Notes: generated from the letters alone by a model not told the origin. A DNA stretch of 5,474 nt from Flavipsychrobacter stenotrophus (GCA_947371715.1 CANBQQ010000248.1:1-5474), one strand, 5' to 3'; counted from the stretch's first letter, positions 1 through 5,474 are shown. Made by a program: numbers and translations.

Positions 1-920
1 AACTCTTCTTTGAATTTTTCGTAGATACTTTCTTCCACCAGTATGCGGCTACCACACAGGCATATTTGTCCCTGGTTGCTAAAACTGCTCTGCACACTTG
101 TTGCCATCATCTTATCCCAGTTACAATCGGCAAAGATGATGTTCGGGTTTTTACCACCCAGCTCAAGAGATATTTTCTTGAACATTGGGGCTGCAACTGC
201 AGCAATATCCTTACCGGCACGAGTACTGCCGGTAAATGATATCGCCTTTATCTGCGGATGTGCCACAATAGCTGATCCGCATTTAGGACCACCACCGTGA
301 ATGATATTCAGCACACCATCAGGCAAACCCGCTTCTTTGCAGATAATACTCAGCAGGTAGGCACTCATGGGCGTTACCTCACTTGGTTTAGATACCACGC
401 AATTACCCGCAGCCAGAGCCGGGGCTATCTTCCAGGTAAATAAATATAAAGGTAAGTTCCATGGAGAGATACAGCCCACCACACCTATTGGCTGGCGCAA
501 AGTGTAATTGATGGCCTTATCCTCCATGTTGTGGCTCTCTGTGCTGAAGTGCATTATGCCCGTAGCAAAAAACCTGAAATTGCTTGAAGCACGCGGAATA
601 TCCACACGCTTGCTCAGCCATAGCGGTTTACCATTATCATTGGTCTCCGCCAGAGCCAGTGCCTCCAGGTTCTGGTCTATCAGCTCTGCTATGCGGTTCA
701 GAATCTTAAAGCGTTCCTCTAGTGTAGTCGTGCTCCACTTCGGAAAAGCAGCCTTCGCTGCAGCCACAGCCACGTCCACATCGGCACTATCACTATCAGG
801 TGTCTGGCTATATATTTCACCCGTTGCCGGGTTCATATTGTCCATATAATTACCATTGATGGGAGCCTGCAGGTTACCGCCAATATAATTGGCTATATGC
901 GATGGAGCGGAAAGATTCAT
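1..920 (-). CDS. Aldehyde dehydrogenase, ALDH8A1 / 2-aminomuconic semialdehyde dehydrogenase-like (partial, C-terminus off the left edge)
   Basis: NAD(P)-dependent aldehyde dehydrogenase; 306 complete codons are visible from the ATG at 918-920, and about 180 C-terminal residues lie beyond the window if the length is the usual ~490. Seen in the translation: the oxyanion Asn in SPWNLP (N155), the cofactor lysine in SKPSE (K178), the Rossmann-loop FTGS (229-232), the general base Glu in LELGGKNP (E253) and the catalytic thiol in NQGQICLCGSR (C287). DIPR (R110) followed by NFRFFA, the SPWNLPLYL/TWKIAPA block and the ICLC active site match what I remember of human ALDH8A1 and bacterial 2-aminomuconate/2-hydroxymuconate semialdehyde dehydrogenases. 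Those enzymes oxidise the ring-cleavage semialdehyde of the kynurenine or meta-cleavage pathways in the cytoplasm. The class is certain and the substrate inferred; no pathway partner is visible. The start is supported by a conserved-looking N-terminus and a promoter-like box directly upstream. Confidence 0.93.
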   Translation of the reverse strand, partial: MNLSAPSHIANYIGGNLQAPINGNYMDNMNPATGEIYSQTPDSDSADVDVAVAAAKAAFPKWSTTTLEERFKILNRIAELIDQNLEALALAETNDNGKPLWLSKRVDIPRASSNFRFFATGIMHFSTESHNMEDKAINYTLRQPIGVVGCISPWNLPLYLFTWKIAPALAAGNCVVSKPSEVTPMSAYLLSIICKEAGLPDGVLNIIHGGGPKCGSAIVAHPQIKAISFTGSTRAGKDIAAVAAPMFKKISLELGGKNPNIIFADCNWDKMMATSVQSSFSNQGQICLCGSRILVEESIYEKFKEE

Positions 921-924
921 GCTG

Positions 925-932
925 CAAAATTA
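925..932 (-). promoter_or_regulatory. Bacteroidetes -7 promoter box (TAATTTTG) for the aldehyde dehydrogenase
   Basis: Read on the minus strand this is TAATTTTG, an exact match to the Bacteroidetes sigma-ABfr -7 consensus TAnnTTTG. It ends 4 bases before the ATG, so transcription would start at or next to the start codon. No clear -33 TTTG is seen at the usual distance, so the call rests on the -7 match and its location. Confidence 0.5.
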
Positions 933-991
933 CGGAAAATGCCCTTACCTGTTCCTACACGCATTTAACGCCCTGCTATGATATTATGCGC

Positions 992-999
992 TATATTTG
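992..999 (+). promoter_or_regulatory. Bacteroidetes -7 promoter box (TATATTTG) for the small secreted protein
   Basis: TATATTTG matches TAnnTTTG exactly and ends 5 bases before the ATG at 1005. If it is the promoter, the upstream in-frame ATG at 978 cannot be the start, since it would lie outside the transcript; this agrees with the signal peptide beginning at 1005. No convincing -33 element is visible. Confidence 0.42.
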
Positions 1000-1004
1000 A
1001 CTAT

Positions 1005-1358
1005 ATGAAACGCCTGCTGTTGTTACTGACATTTATCCTCTGTGCCGCTTGTTCATTTGCCCAGAACAAGGGCGGTGCGACTCAATTCCGGTCTTCACAG
1101 GAAGTGCAGCACAGAATCGACGAGCTCATCCGCACAAAACAATACCCAACCACCCAACCGAACTTTGAACCATCTGCATTAGTTTCCCTGGGGACGATCA
1201 TCACAGGCGATACCGTCATCAATAAGCTGGGAATGCTGAAGAAGAAGAGCAAGAAGAAGTATAAACTGGCTTACAACCTGAAATACTCCATAAAGGCAGA
1301 TAAGATAGTATCAATAGAACTGCCCAAAAAGAAGAAAAAGAGATTTTTAGTCTTTTAA
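1005..1358 (+). CDS. Small secreted lysine-rich protein of unknown function
   Basis: Not recognised as a known family. The 117-residue product starts with a clear signal peptide: MKR, a leucine-rich core, and a likely signal peptidase I site after SFA (residue 19). A lipoprotein cut before C16 is less likely because the box CAAC lacks the usual aliphatic residue at -3. The mature part of about 98 residues has a polar N-terminal half (with a short helix-like stretch, EVQHRIDELIRT), then a strongly basic half with KKKSKKKYK and a KKKKKRFLVF tail; 18 lysines in all. An in-frame ATG at 978 would add nine residues ahead of the signal peptide (126 residues); I prefer 1005 because it puts MKR at the N-terminus. 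The gene is divergent from the aldehyde dehydrogenase with only 84 bases between the start codons. The protein is probably exported to the periplasm or beyond; its role is unknown. Confidence 0.72.
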   Translation: MKRLLLLLTFILCAACSFAQNKGGATQFRSSQEVQHRIDELIRTKQYPTTQPNFEPSALVSLGTIITGDTVINKLGMLKKKSKKKYKLAYNLKYSIKADKIVSIELPKKKKKRFLVF

Positions 1359-1387
1359 GTTCCTTTTATAATAACCGACTAAAAAAT

Positions 1388-1452
1388 TGGTCTCTGCGAG
1401 GAACGAAGCAGTCTCGCATCGGGCCGGTTCTCTTCGAGATGCGCTAAGACCA
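1388..1452. repeat. Imperfect palindromic element, candidate dispersed (REP/MITE-like) repeat
   Basis: Non-coding element between convergent genes. The outer arms TGGTCT (1388-1393) and AGACCA (1447-1452) are perfectly complementary, and GCG (1396-1398) pairs with CGC (1442-1444) inside them. Alternative hairpins also exist: TGCGAG (1395-1400) with CTCGCA (1413-1418), and CGCATC (1415-1420) with GATGCG (1438-1443). The core TGCGAGGAACGAAGCA resembles a core that I recall from dispersed palindromic repeats in several bacterial genomes; this is from memory and not checked. It could also act as a structured 3' end for the gene ending at 1358, but no T-run follows it. One copy only is present in this window. 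Confidence 0.5.
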
Positions 1453-1476
1453 CCTAACACGAGCCATACAGTGCAC

Positions 1477-1505
1477 AAAAAAGCGGCTCCCAAAGGAAGC
1501 CGCTT
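1477..1505 (-). terminator. Intrinsic terminator of the desaturase gene
   Basis: On the minus strand a perfect 8-bp stem AAGCGGCT / AGCCGCTT (1498-1505 with 1481-1488) encloses a 9-base loop and is followed directly by more T, giving a run of six T counting the end of the stem. It lies about 20 bases past the desaturase stop codon. On the plus strand the hairpin is followed by CAAAATATT, so it should work in the minus direction only. Confidence 0.9.
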
Positions 1506-1524
1506 CAAAATATTATTCAAACAT

Positions 1525-2280
1525 TTACCATTCACTAAACTCAGGTGCAGCGCCCTTCTTGGGCAGCTTGATCACATGTACAGCTCCCAGCAGGCGGATG
1601 ATCGGGTAGATCGGGTCCAGCTCATGCCATTTTCTGCCGAAATTGATAGAGGATGGAAATTTGTGGTGGTTATTGTGGTAAGACTCGCCCAGCATTAGAA
1701 AATCTACCGGGATCAGGTTCTTAGAAGTATTAGGCATTTCATGACTCTCATAACCATACTTGTGAGCATACCAGTTAATGATAGCGCCATGTACGGGAGC
1801 CATCAGCAACAGTGGTGGCAATAACAACCACTGCCACGGACTAGTTACAAAAAACCAGAAGAAAGTAAAATAGCACAAAGACCAGAATATTCTTGGCCAC
1901 ATAGATCCCGCAAACTTGTCGAACGCGGGCCAGTCAGGCACATTCTTCGTAAACTTAGCTTCAACCTCGGTAGTGCGGTTGCTGATACCGGCATAGATAA
2001 TGTAAGTCTTCCACATCATGTCCACCACGTTCTTTGAATAAGAGGGAGAATGCGGATCCTTTTCCGTGTCGGTGAATGCATGATGCATACGGTGCATAAT
2101 AGCATACGCACGCGGACTCAGGTAAGAAGAACCCTGTGTGATGAACGATAGAACGTAAAAGAACTTCTCTGCACCCTTGCTCATTTTAAAAGCCGCATGC
2201 GATGCATACCGGTGATGAAAGAACGTTTGGCAAAAAAGAGATAAATACCAGATACTAAAAAAGAAAATAACAACAGCCAT
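1525..2280 (-). CDS. Membrane fatty-acid desaturase (acyl-CoA / delta-9 type)
   Basis: Di-iron integral membrane desaturase of 251 residues, expected to introduce a cis double bond into saturated acyl chains and so adjust membrane fluidity. The histidine ligands of the family are all visible: HRYASH (23-28), HRMHH (63-67) followed by the DPH of the second box (75-77), NWYAH (N169, H173, the NxxxH ligand pair known from stearoyl-CoA desaturase) and HNNHH (202-206) within GESYHNNHHKFP. Hydrophobic segments lie at about 2-20, 40-60 and 131-170. The N-terminus is short, with one segment before the first box, as in the compact Bacteroidetes members that I recall, so the ATG at 2278-2280 is likely correct. 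It appears to be a single-gene unit with its own -7 box and terminator. Whether the acyl donor is CoA, ACP or lipid, and which position is desaturated, cannot be read from the sequence. Confidence 0.93.
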   Translation of the reverse strand: MAVVIFFFSIWYLSLFCQTFFHHRYASHAAFKMSKGAEKFFYVLSFITQGSSYLSPRAYAIMHRMHHAFTDTEKDPHSPSYSKNVVDMMWKTYIIYAGISNRTTEVEAKFTKNVPDWPAFDKFAGSMWPRIFWSLCYFTFFWFFVTSPWQWLLLPPLLLMAPVHGAIINWYAHKYGYESHEMPNTSKNLIPVDFLMLGESYHNNHHKFPSSINFGRKWHELDPIYPIIRLLGAVHVIKLPKKGAAPEFSEW

Positions 2281-2302
2281 TAAAAAAATTTTATTTGCGT
2301 GG

Positions 2303-2310
2303 CAAAATTA
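2303..2310 (-). promoter_or_regulatory. Bacteroidetes -7 promoter box (TAATTTTG) for the desaturase
   Basis: TAATTTTG on the minus strand fits TAnnTTTG exactly and lies 22 bases upstream of the ATG, predicting a leader of roughly 15-20 bases that is nearly all A/T (2281-2295) with no Shine-Dalgarno sequence. A weak TTTT, not TTTG, sits about 19 bases further upstream. The rest of the 2311-2442 gap is AT-rich and holds no gene, RNA or hairpin that I can support. Confidence 0.5.
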
Positions 2311-2442
2311 AAAGAAACTATCCAAGTGGAAAACATAATTCTTTCAATACTGATATAAATCATGCTGCACCCGTATAATAATCAACGAGAATAGATAAGA
2401 TGCTATTTTGTTAAATGACGCAGGGATTACGCAGCAAAAGTA

Positions 2443-3018
2443 TTATGCAGCAAACAATTTATCAAGGTTCAAAGAGAACCCAGCCAATATAGAAGACTCA
2501 TAGACACCTGTTGTCATGAGTCTCGATGGAACGAACGTACCATTAGTGAGTGTATTCACAACGAAAGTATTATCCTGCGGAGACACAACCCAATATTCTT
2601 TAACCCCGGCCTCTTCATAAAGATCAAACTTGTTGTTGAGCTCTACAGAGTTATTGCTGGGCGACAATATCTCAATAACTATATCCGGCGCGCCAAGGCA
2701 ACCTCTTTCATCTACCTTGCTTCTATCACAAATAACACATAGATCCGGCTGCACAACGCTAATAATATCTTTATCGTCTTTCGATTTTCTTGGGATGCGT
2801 ACATCAAAAGGTGCAGCATAAACTTCGCAGGGTTTTTCGTCTAAAAAATTAGCAAGCTGACGGGAAAAACTCATCGATATTTTTTGGTGTCGGCTACCTG
2901 GTGCAGGGCTCATCTTAAACAACTTGCCCATGATCAATTCCACACGCTCCTTGAAATCCCATTTCAGGTAATCTGCATAAGTGTATGTTTTGTTTATGTC
3001 AAGATCGGCAAGTGTCAT
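2443..3018 (-). CDS. Uma2 family (DUF820) PD-(D/E)XK nuclease-fold protein
   Basis: A 191-residue protein with the full Uma2/DUF820 signature. Visible in order: a conserved acidic residue before the first core strand (VELIMGKL, 26-33), the MSPAPGSRHQ loop (36-45), QPDLCVI with D92, APDIVIEILSPS with E116, and the K130-F-DLYEEAGVKEYWVVSP block (130-147). D92, E116 and K130 are the presumed PD-(D/E)XK metal-site residues, and the length is normal for the family (about 180-200). These proteins are predicted endonucleases, very abundant in cyanobacteria and scattered in Bacteroidetes; their biological role is not established. No partner toxin, methylase or transposase adjoins it. The start at 3018 fits the family N-terminus and has a -7 box 14 bases upstream. 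No terminator is obvious after the stop. Confidence 0.9.
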   Translation of the reverse strand: MTLADLDINKTYTYADYLKWDFKERVELIMGKLFKMSPAPGSRHQKISMSFSRQLANFLDEKPCEVYAAPFDVRIPRKSKDDKDIISVVQPDLCVICDRSKVDERGCLGAPDIVIEILSPSNNSVELNNKFDLYEEAGVKEYWVVSPQDNTFVVNTLTNGTFVPSRLMTTGVYESSILAGFSLNLDKLFAA

Positions 3019-3032
3019 TACTTCGCTTTTTA

Positions 3033-3040
3033 CAAATTTA
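3033..3040 (-). promoter_or_regulatory. Bacteroidetes -7 promoter box (TAAATTTG) for the Uma2 gene
   Basis: TAAATTTG on the minus strand matches TAnnTTTG exactly, 14 bases before the Uma2 ATG, within the 49-base gap that follows the upstream gene ending at 3068. It suggests that the Uma2 gene can be transcribed on its own and is not only a read-through partner. No -33 TTTG is evident. Confidence 0.42.
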
Positions 3041-3067
3041 AGAATGAAATATGAATTATGTAGCCCC

Positions 3068-3691
3068 TTAAAACCTGGCCGGCGCCAACTTACTCCTGTC
3101 CTTCACTTCAAATAGCTTACTACTCAGTTTGCCGGGAGTTATTGACACTGCAGTGCTGGTCACAATAAACATATCGTTTTCAGTGATCGTCTTTATGGGG
3201 ACAGCTTTTATTTTTGATATGATATAGTACCAATGGCCGTTTGCATGGTTCTTATATACCTCAGGGTCTATTCCATACTTTTTATTGTAGTAGCTGGTAA
3301 CCTTGCCTTTGTGTGAGGTAACAATGATCGCATCGCACAGCAACCCCATCACATAGGCCGCATCTTTTTTGATCTCATAACCTGTTGCAGTATCGTTATA
3401 AACACTGTAGTCTTCCCAGTAAACAGAGTCTGATATTCCTAAATAAGTGAAACCCTTATTTTCTGCTCCTATGTAGGTCATACCTTTCATGTAGGTGCCA
3501 TCAAATGTGCACATGTAGTTGTTCCCTTTTATGTAATAATCAACGTGCACTCCCGCGGCTGTAGTAAATTGTTCATCGCTGAAATTGGGCACTTTGCTCT
3601 TGTAACTATTCTTGTAAACGATCTTCCCTTCAAAATTCTGCGCAAAGCCGGTAAGGGAAATAAGGGATAACACTAGAAGAAGCAATTTCAT
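3068..3691 (-). CDS. Secreted protein of unknown function, DUF4412/GLPGLI-like (LolA-like fold suspected)
   Basis: A 207-residue exported protein. Residues 1-17 form a signal peptide ending in TGFA, with cleavage before QN. The mature N-terminus FEGKIVYKNSY is the first strand typical of Bacteroidetes secreted proteins such as DUF4412 and the GLPGLI family. The later pattern, YVMGLLCDAIIVTSHKGKVTSYY (a strand with C119, then a 'tag-turn-YY' strand), resembles their usual central segment. The GLPGLI motif itself is absent; NGHWYY (151-156) sits near where it would be expected. Many alternating hydrophobic stretches and no transmembrane helix after the signal point to a beta-rich periplasmic or outer-membrane-associated protein. 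The family assignment is by pattern memory and is moderate; the secreted nature is well supported. It is divergent from the DPP III gene. Confidence 0.75.
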   Translation of the reverse strand: MKLLLLVLSLISLTGFAQNFEGKIVYKNSYKSKVPNFSDEQFTTAAGVHVDYYIKGNNYMCTFDGTYMKGMTYIGAENKGFTYLGISDSVYWEDYSVYNDTATGYEIKKDAAYVMGLLCDAIIVTSHKGKVTSYYNKKYGIDPEVYKNHANGHWYYIISKIKAVPIKTITENDMFIVTSTAVSITPGKLSSKLFEVKDRSKLAPARF

Positions 3692-3829
3692 ATTGGCTGA
3701 TTTATAGTTGTTTAAGAATAATGGGAGCAGGATAAAAATACTACTATCCTTCTAAAGAGTACATCCCATTTCATCAAATCCCTACATAATCTTACTTTTA
3801 ACCCGTTCTTAAAAAACCAACACGTTTTA
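3692..3829. other. Divergent intergenic region between the secreted protein and DPP III genes
   Basis: This 138-base AT-rich gap should contain both promoters. Only 7-of-8 matches to TAnnTTTG are visible: TACTTTTA at 3793-3800 (plus, 29 bases before the DPP III start) and TATTTTTA at 3733-3740 (minus, 41 bases before the other start). Neither start codon has a Shine-Dalgarno sequence. I see no RNA gene or strong hairpin. Confidence 0.4.
3793..3800 (+). promoter_or_regulatory. Possible -7 box (TACTTTTA) for the DPP III gene
   Basis: The octamer differs from TAnnTTTG only at the last base. It would give a leader of about 23 bases ending in an A-rich stretch before the ATG at 3830. Chance matches of this quality are common in AT-rich DNA, so this is tentative. 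Confidence 0.25.
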
Positions 3830-5474
3830 ATGAAAAAATTTAACCACATAAAAAAATGGGCTATTCCCGCCATCGCGCTCATGAGTCTGCAATTATCGGG
3901 CAACACTTCCCTTGCACAGGGATATGACCCTAACTTCAATGTAGAAGCACAATCTTTTGCCGATCTGCAATTACTCCGTTACGAGGTGCCGGGTTTTAAC
4001 GAGCTTACCCTCAAACAAAAACAGCAGGCATATTACCTCTATGAAGCCGCATTGTGTGGTCGCGATATCATCTACGACCAAAAGAGCAAATACGGCATTC
4101 TGCTGCGTAAGACCATAGAAGCAATGTATGGCACCTACAAAGGCGATAAGAATACCAAAGACTGGAAAGCGCTTGAAGAATACTGCGGTCGCTTCTGGTT
4201 CAGCAATGGTAATCACCACCATTATAGCAATGACAAGTTTATCCCTGAGTGTTCGTATGAGTATTTCGTGTCCGTACTAAAAGCAAGCGATGTAACTAAG
4301 CTGCCAAAGGAAAAATCAGAATCTGTTGATGCCTTTGCAAAGCGCTTAAAGCCCATCGTATTCGATATGAACTTCGAGCCTAAGGTGGTAGACCTGCGTC
4401 CTAATGTTGATAACGTAGTTAACTCATCAAACAACTTTTATGAAGGCGTAACTCAGAAAGAAGTAGAAGCATACTACGACAAGTTCGATACCAAAGGCAA
4501 TGCACCGTCGTGGGGATTGAACAGCAAGCTGATGAAGGTGGATGGCAAGATCGTAGAGAAAACATGGAAGCGCGATGGCATGTACGGTGCCTCTATCGGC
4601 CACATTGTTATGTGGCTCGAGAAAGCGCTTGCAGTATCCGAAAATAAAGAACAACAGGATGCCCTCGATAAGCTGATCCGTTTCTACAAAACAGGCGACC
4701 TTAAAGTTTGGGACGACTACAACGTAGCGTGGGTGAAGGATGTTAACTCCCGTATAGATGTAGTGAATGGCTTTATAGAAGTGTACCTCGACGCGATAGG
4801 CAAAAAGGCCAGCTTTGAAAGCACATTGTCACTCCGCGACATGGAGGAGACCAAACGTCTTGAAAAGATAGCGGCCGAAGCGCAGTGGTTTGAGGACAAC
4901 TCTCCTATCATGAAGGAGCACAAGAAAGCTGTAGTAAAAGGCATTACGGCTAAAGCAATTACAGTAATAGTTGAGTGTGGCGACGCTGCACCAAGCACAC
5001 CGATCGGTATCAACCTGCCCAATGCAGAATGGATCCGTAAGGAGCATGGCTCGAAATCGGTATCGCTGAGTAACATTATTCACTCTTACAACCTGGCGAG
5101 TGCCAAGGGTGGTATGCTCACAGAGTTTGGCACCAATGAAGAAGTAATAGCTCGTATGAAAAAGTACGGTGCGCTTGCTTCAGATCTGCATACAGACATG
5201 CACGAATGTATAGGTCACGCTTCAGGACAAATAAATCCGGGTGTAGAAACAACAGACAAGACTTTGAAAAACTATGCCAGCTGCCTTGAAGAAGCACGTG
5301 CGGACCTTGTAGGCTTATATTATGTAAACGATCAGAAGCTGGTAGATATTGGCGTTATGCCGAACATGGACGTGGCAAAAGCTGCTTACGACAACTACAT
5401 GATGAATGGCCTGATGACGCAGCTTACACGCATCAAGTCGGGTGACCAGATCGAAGAAGCGCACATGCGTAATC
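3830..5474 (+). CDS. Dipeptidyl peptidase III, zinc metallopeptidase family M49, exported (partial, C-terminus off the right edge)
   Basis: DPP III removes dipeptides from the N-terminus of short oligopeptides. 548 codons are visible without a stop; bacterial relatives such as the Bacteroides thetaiotaomicron enzyme have about 675 residues, so roughly 125 are missing. Zinc-site motifs: HECIGH (458-463; ligands H458 and H463, catalytic E459) and EEARAD (487-492; zinc ligand E488). C460 inside the motif corresponds to the reactive cysteine of the Bacteroides enzyme (HECLGH), whereas the human enzyme has HELLGH. Other conserved M49 blocks are SWGLNSKL (227-234), the MYGA.IGHIV.WLEKAL segment and PIGINLPN (391-398) followed by VSLSNII. 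The N-terminus has a basic stretch, a modest hydrophobic core (about 11-22) and TSLAQ, suggesting signal peptidase I cleavage after A29 and a periplasmic location. The start at 3830 gives this signal peptide directly. It is divergent from the gene ending at 3068. Confidence 0.95.
   Translation, partial: MKKFNHIKKWAIPAIALMSLQLSGNTSLAQGYDPNFNVEAQSFADLQLLRYEVPGFNELTLKQKQQAYYLYEAALCGRDIIYDQKSKYGILLRKTIEAMYGTYKGDKNTKDWKALEEYCGRFWFSNGNHHHYSNDKFIPECSYEYFVSVLKASDVTKLPKEKSESVDAFAKRLKPIVFDMNFEPKVVDLRPNVDNVVNSSNNFYEGVTQKEVEAYYDKFDTKGNAPSWGLNSKLMKVDGKIVEKTWKRDGMYGASIGHIVMWLEKALAVSENKEQQDALDKLIRFYKTGDLKVWDDYNVAWVKDVNSRIDVVNGFIEVYLDAIGKKASFESTLSLRDMEETKRLEKIAAEAQWFEDNSPIMKEHKKAVVKGITAKAITVIVECGDAAPSTPIGINLPNAEWIRKEHGSKSVSLSNIIHSYNLASAKGGMLTEFGTNEEVIARMKKYGALASDLHTDMHECIGHASGQINPGVETTDKTLKNYASCLEEARADLVGLYYVNDQKLVDIGVMPNMDVAKAAYDNYMMNGLMTQLTRIKSGDQIEEAHMRN

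Noticed and set aside
43..849. Plus-strand open frames of 85 and 113 codons at 43-300 and 508-849
   Set aside because: They lie antisense within the well-supported aldehyde dehydrogenase frame, and their products show no domain features.
1005..1060. Lipoprotein signal with Cys16 as the anchor
   Set aside because: The residues CAAC before the cut lack the aliphatic residue at -3, and a normal signal peptidase I site (SFA before QN) follows immediately.
1388..1452. tRNA or other structured RNA gene
   Set aside because: The length and several stems invite the idea, but there is no acceptor stem of 7 bp, no T-loop GTTCRA in the right place and no CCA-proximal arrangement; a palindromic repeat explains it better.
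1347..1698. Open frames at 1347-1535 (minus) and 1387-1698 (plus)
   Set aside because: They cover the palindrome, the terminator and the 3' end of the desaturase; the translations look random and contain the hairpin sequence.
2428..2456. Short direct repeat GCAGCAAA (2431-2438 and 2447-2454) around the Uma2 stop codon, as a possible target-site duplication
   Set aside because: The two copies are only 16 bases apart and do not flank the gene, so they cannot mark an insertion.
2630..2821. Plus-strand open frame of 63 codons
   Set aside because: It is antisense to the conserved core of the Uma2 gene.
1525..3691. A three-gene minus-strand operon
   Set aside because: The gap of 162 bases before the desaturase, separate promoter-like boxes and unrelated functions argue for independent units.
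3712..5083. Minus-strand open frames at 3712-3939, 3971-4222, 4222-4434, 4427-4654, 4717-5076 and 4829-5083
   Set aside because: All but the first lie wholly within the uninterrupted DPP III frame on the other strand, and the first overlaps its start and promoter region; none carries recognisable motifs.

Overview
The window looks like chromosomal DNA of a Bacteroidetes bacterium, probably of the Chitinophaga/Sphingobacteria type. The reasons are signal peptides that end in the typical FAQ pattern, start codons without Shine-Dalgarno sequences, four exact copies of the Bacteroidetes -7 promoter consensus TAnnTTTG just ahead of genes, and protein families common in that phylum. The placement rests on these features only; no 16S or marker gene is present.

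Layout from left to right. Positions 1-920 (minus) hold the N-terminal two thirds of an NAD-dependent aldehyde dehydrogenase that closely resembles the 2-aminomuconic/2-hydroxymuconic semialdehyde dehydrogenase (ALDH8A1) subfamily; it runs off the left edge. Divergent to it, 1005-1358 (plus) encodes a small secreted lysine-rich protein of unknown function. The convergent gap 1359-1524 carries an imperfect palindromic element (1388-1452), possibly a dispersed repeat, and a clear intrinsic terminator (1477-1505) for the next gene. Then come three minus-strand genes: a membrane fatty-acid (acyl-CoA type) desaturase (1525-2280), a Uma2/DUF820 PD-(D/E)XK nuclease-fold protein (2443-3018), and a secreted protein that resembles the DUF4412/GLPGLI-like families (3068-3691). 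After a divergent promoter region (3692-3829), 3830-5474 (plus) encodes an exported dipeptidyl peptidase III (zinc metallopeptidase family M49), cut by the right edge about 125 residues before its expected end.

The genes do not form an obvious pathway. They look like independent housekeeping or catabolic units: amino-acid catabolism (aldehyde dehydrogenase), membrane lipid unsaturation (desaturase), periplasmic peptide processing (DPP III), plus three proteins without known roles. I see no phage, integrase, transposase, CRISPR array, toxin-antitoxin pair or defence cluster, and no convincing new multi-gene system. The points most worth a second look are the palindromic element at 1388-1452, the -7 boxes that sit so close to start codons that two mRNAs may be leaderless, and the lysine-rich small exported protein.
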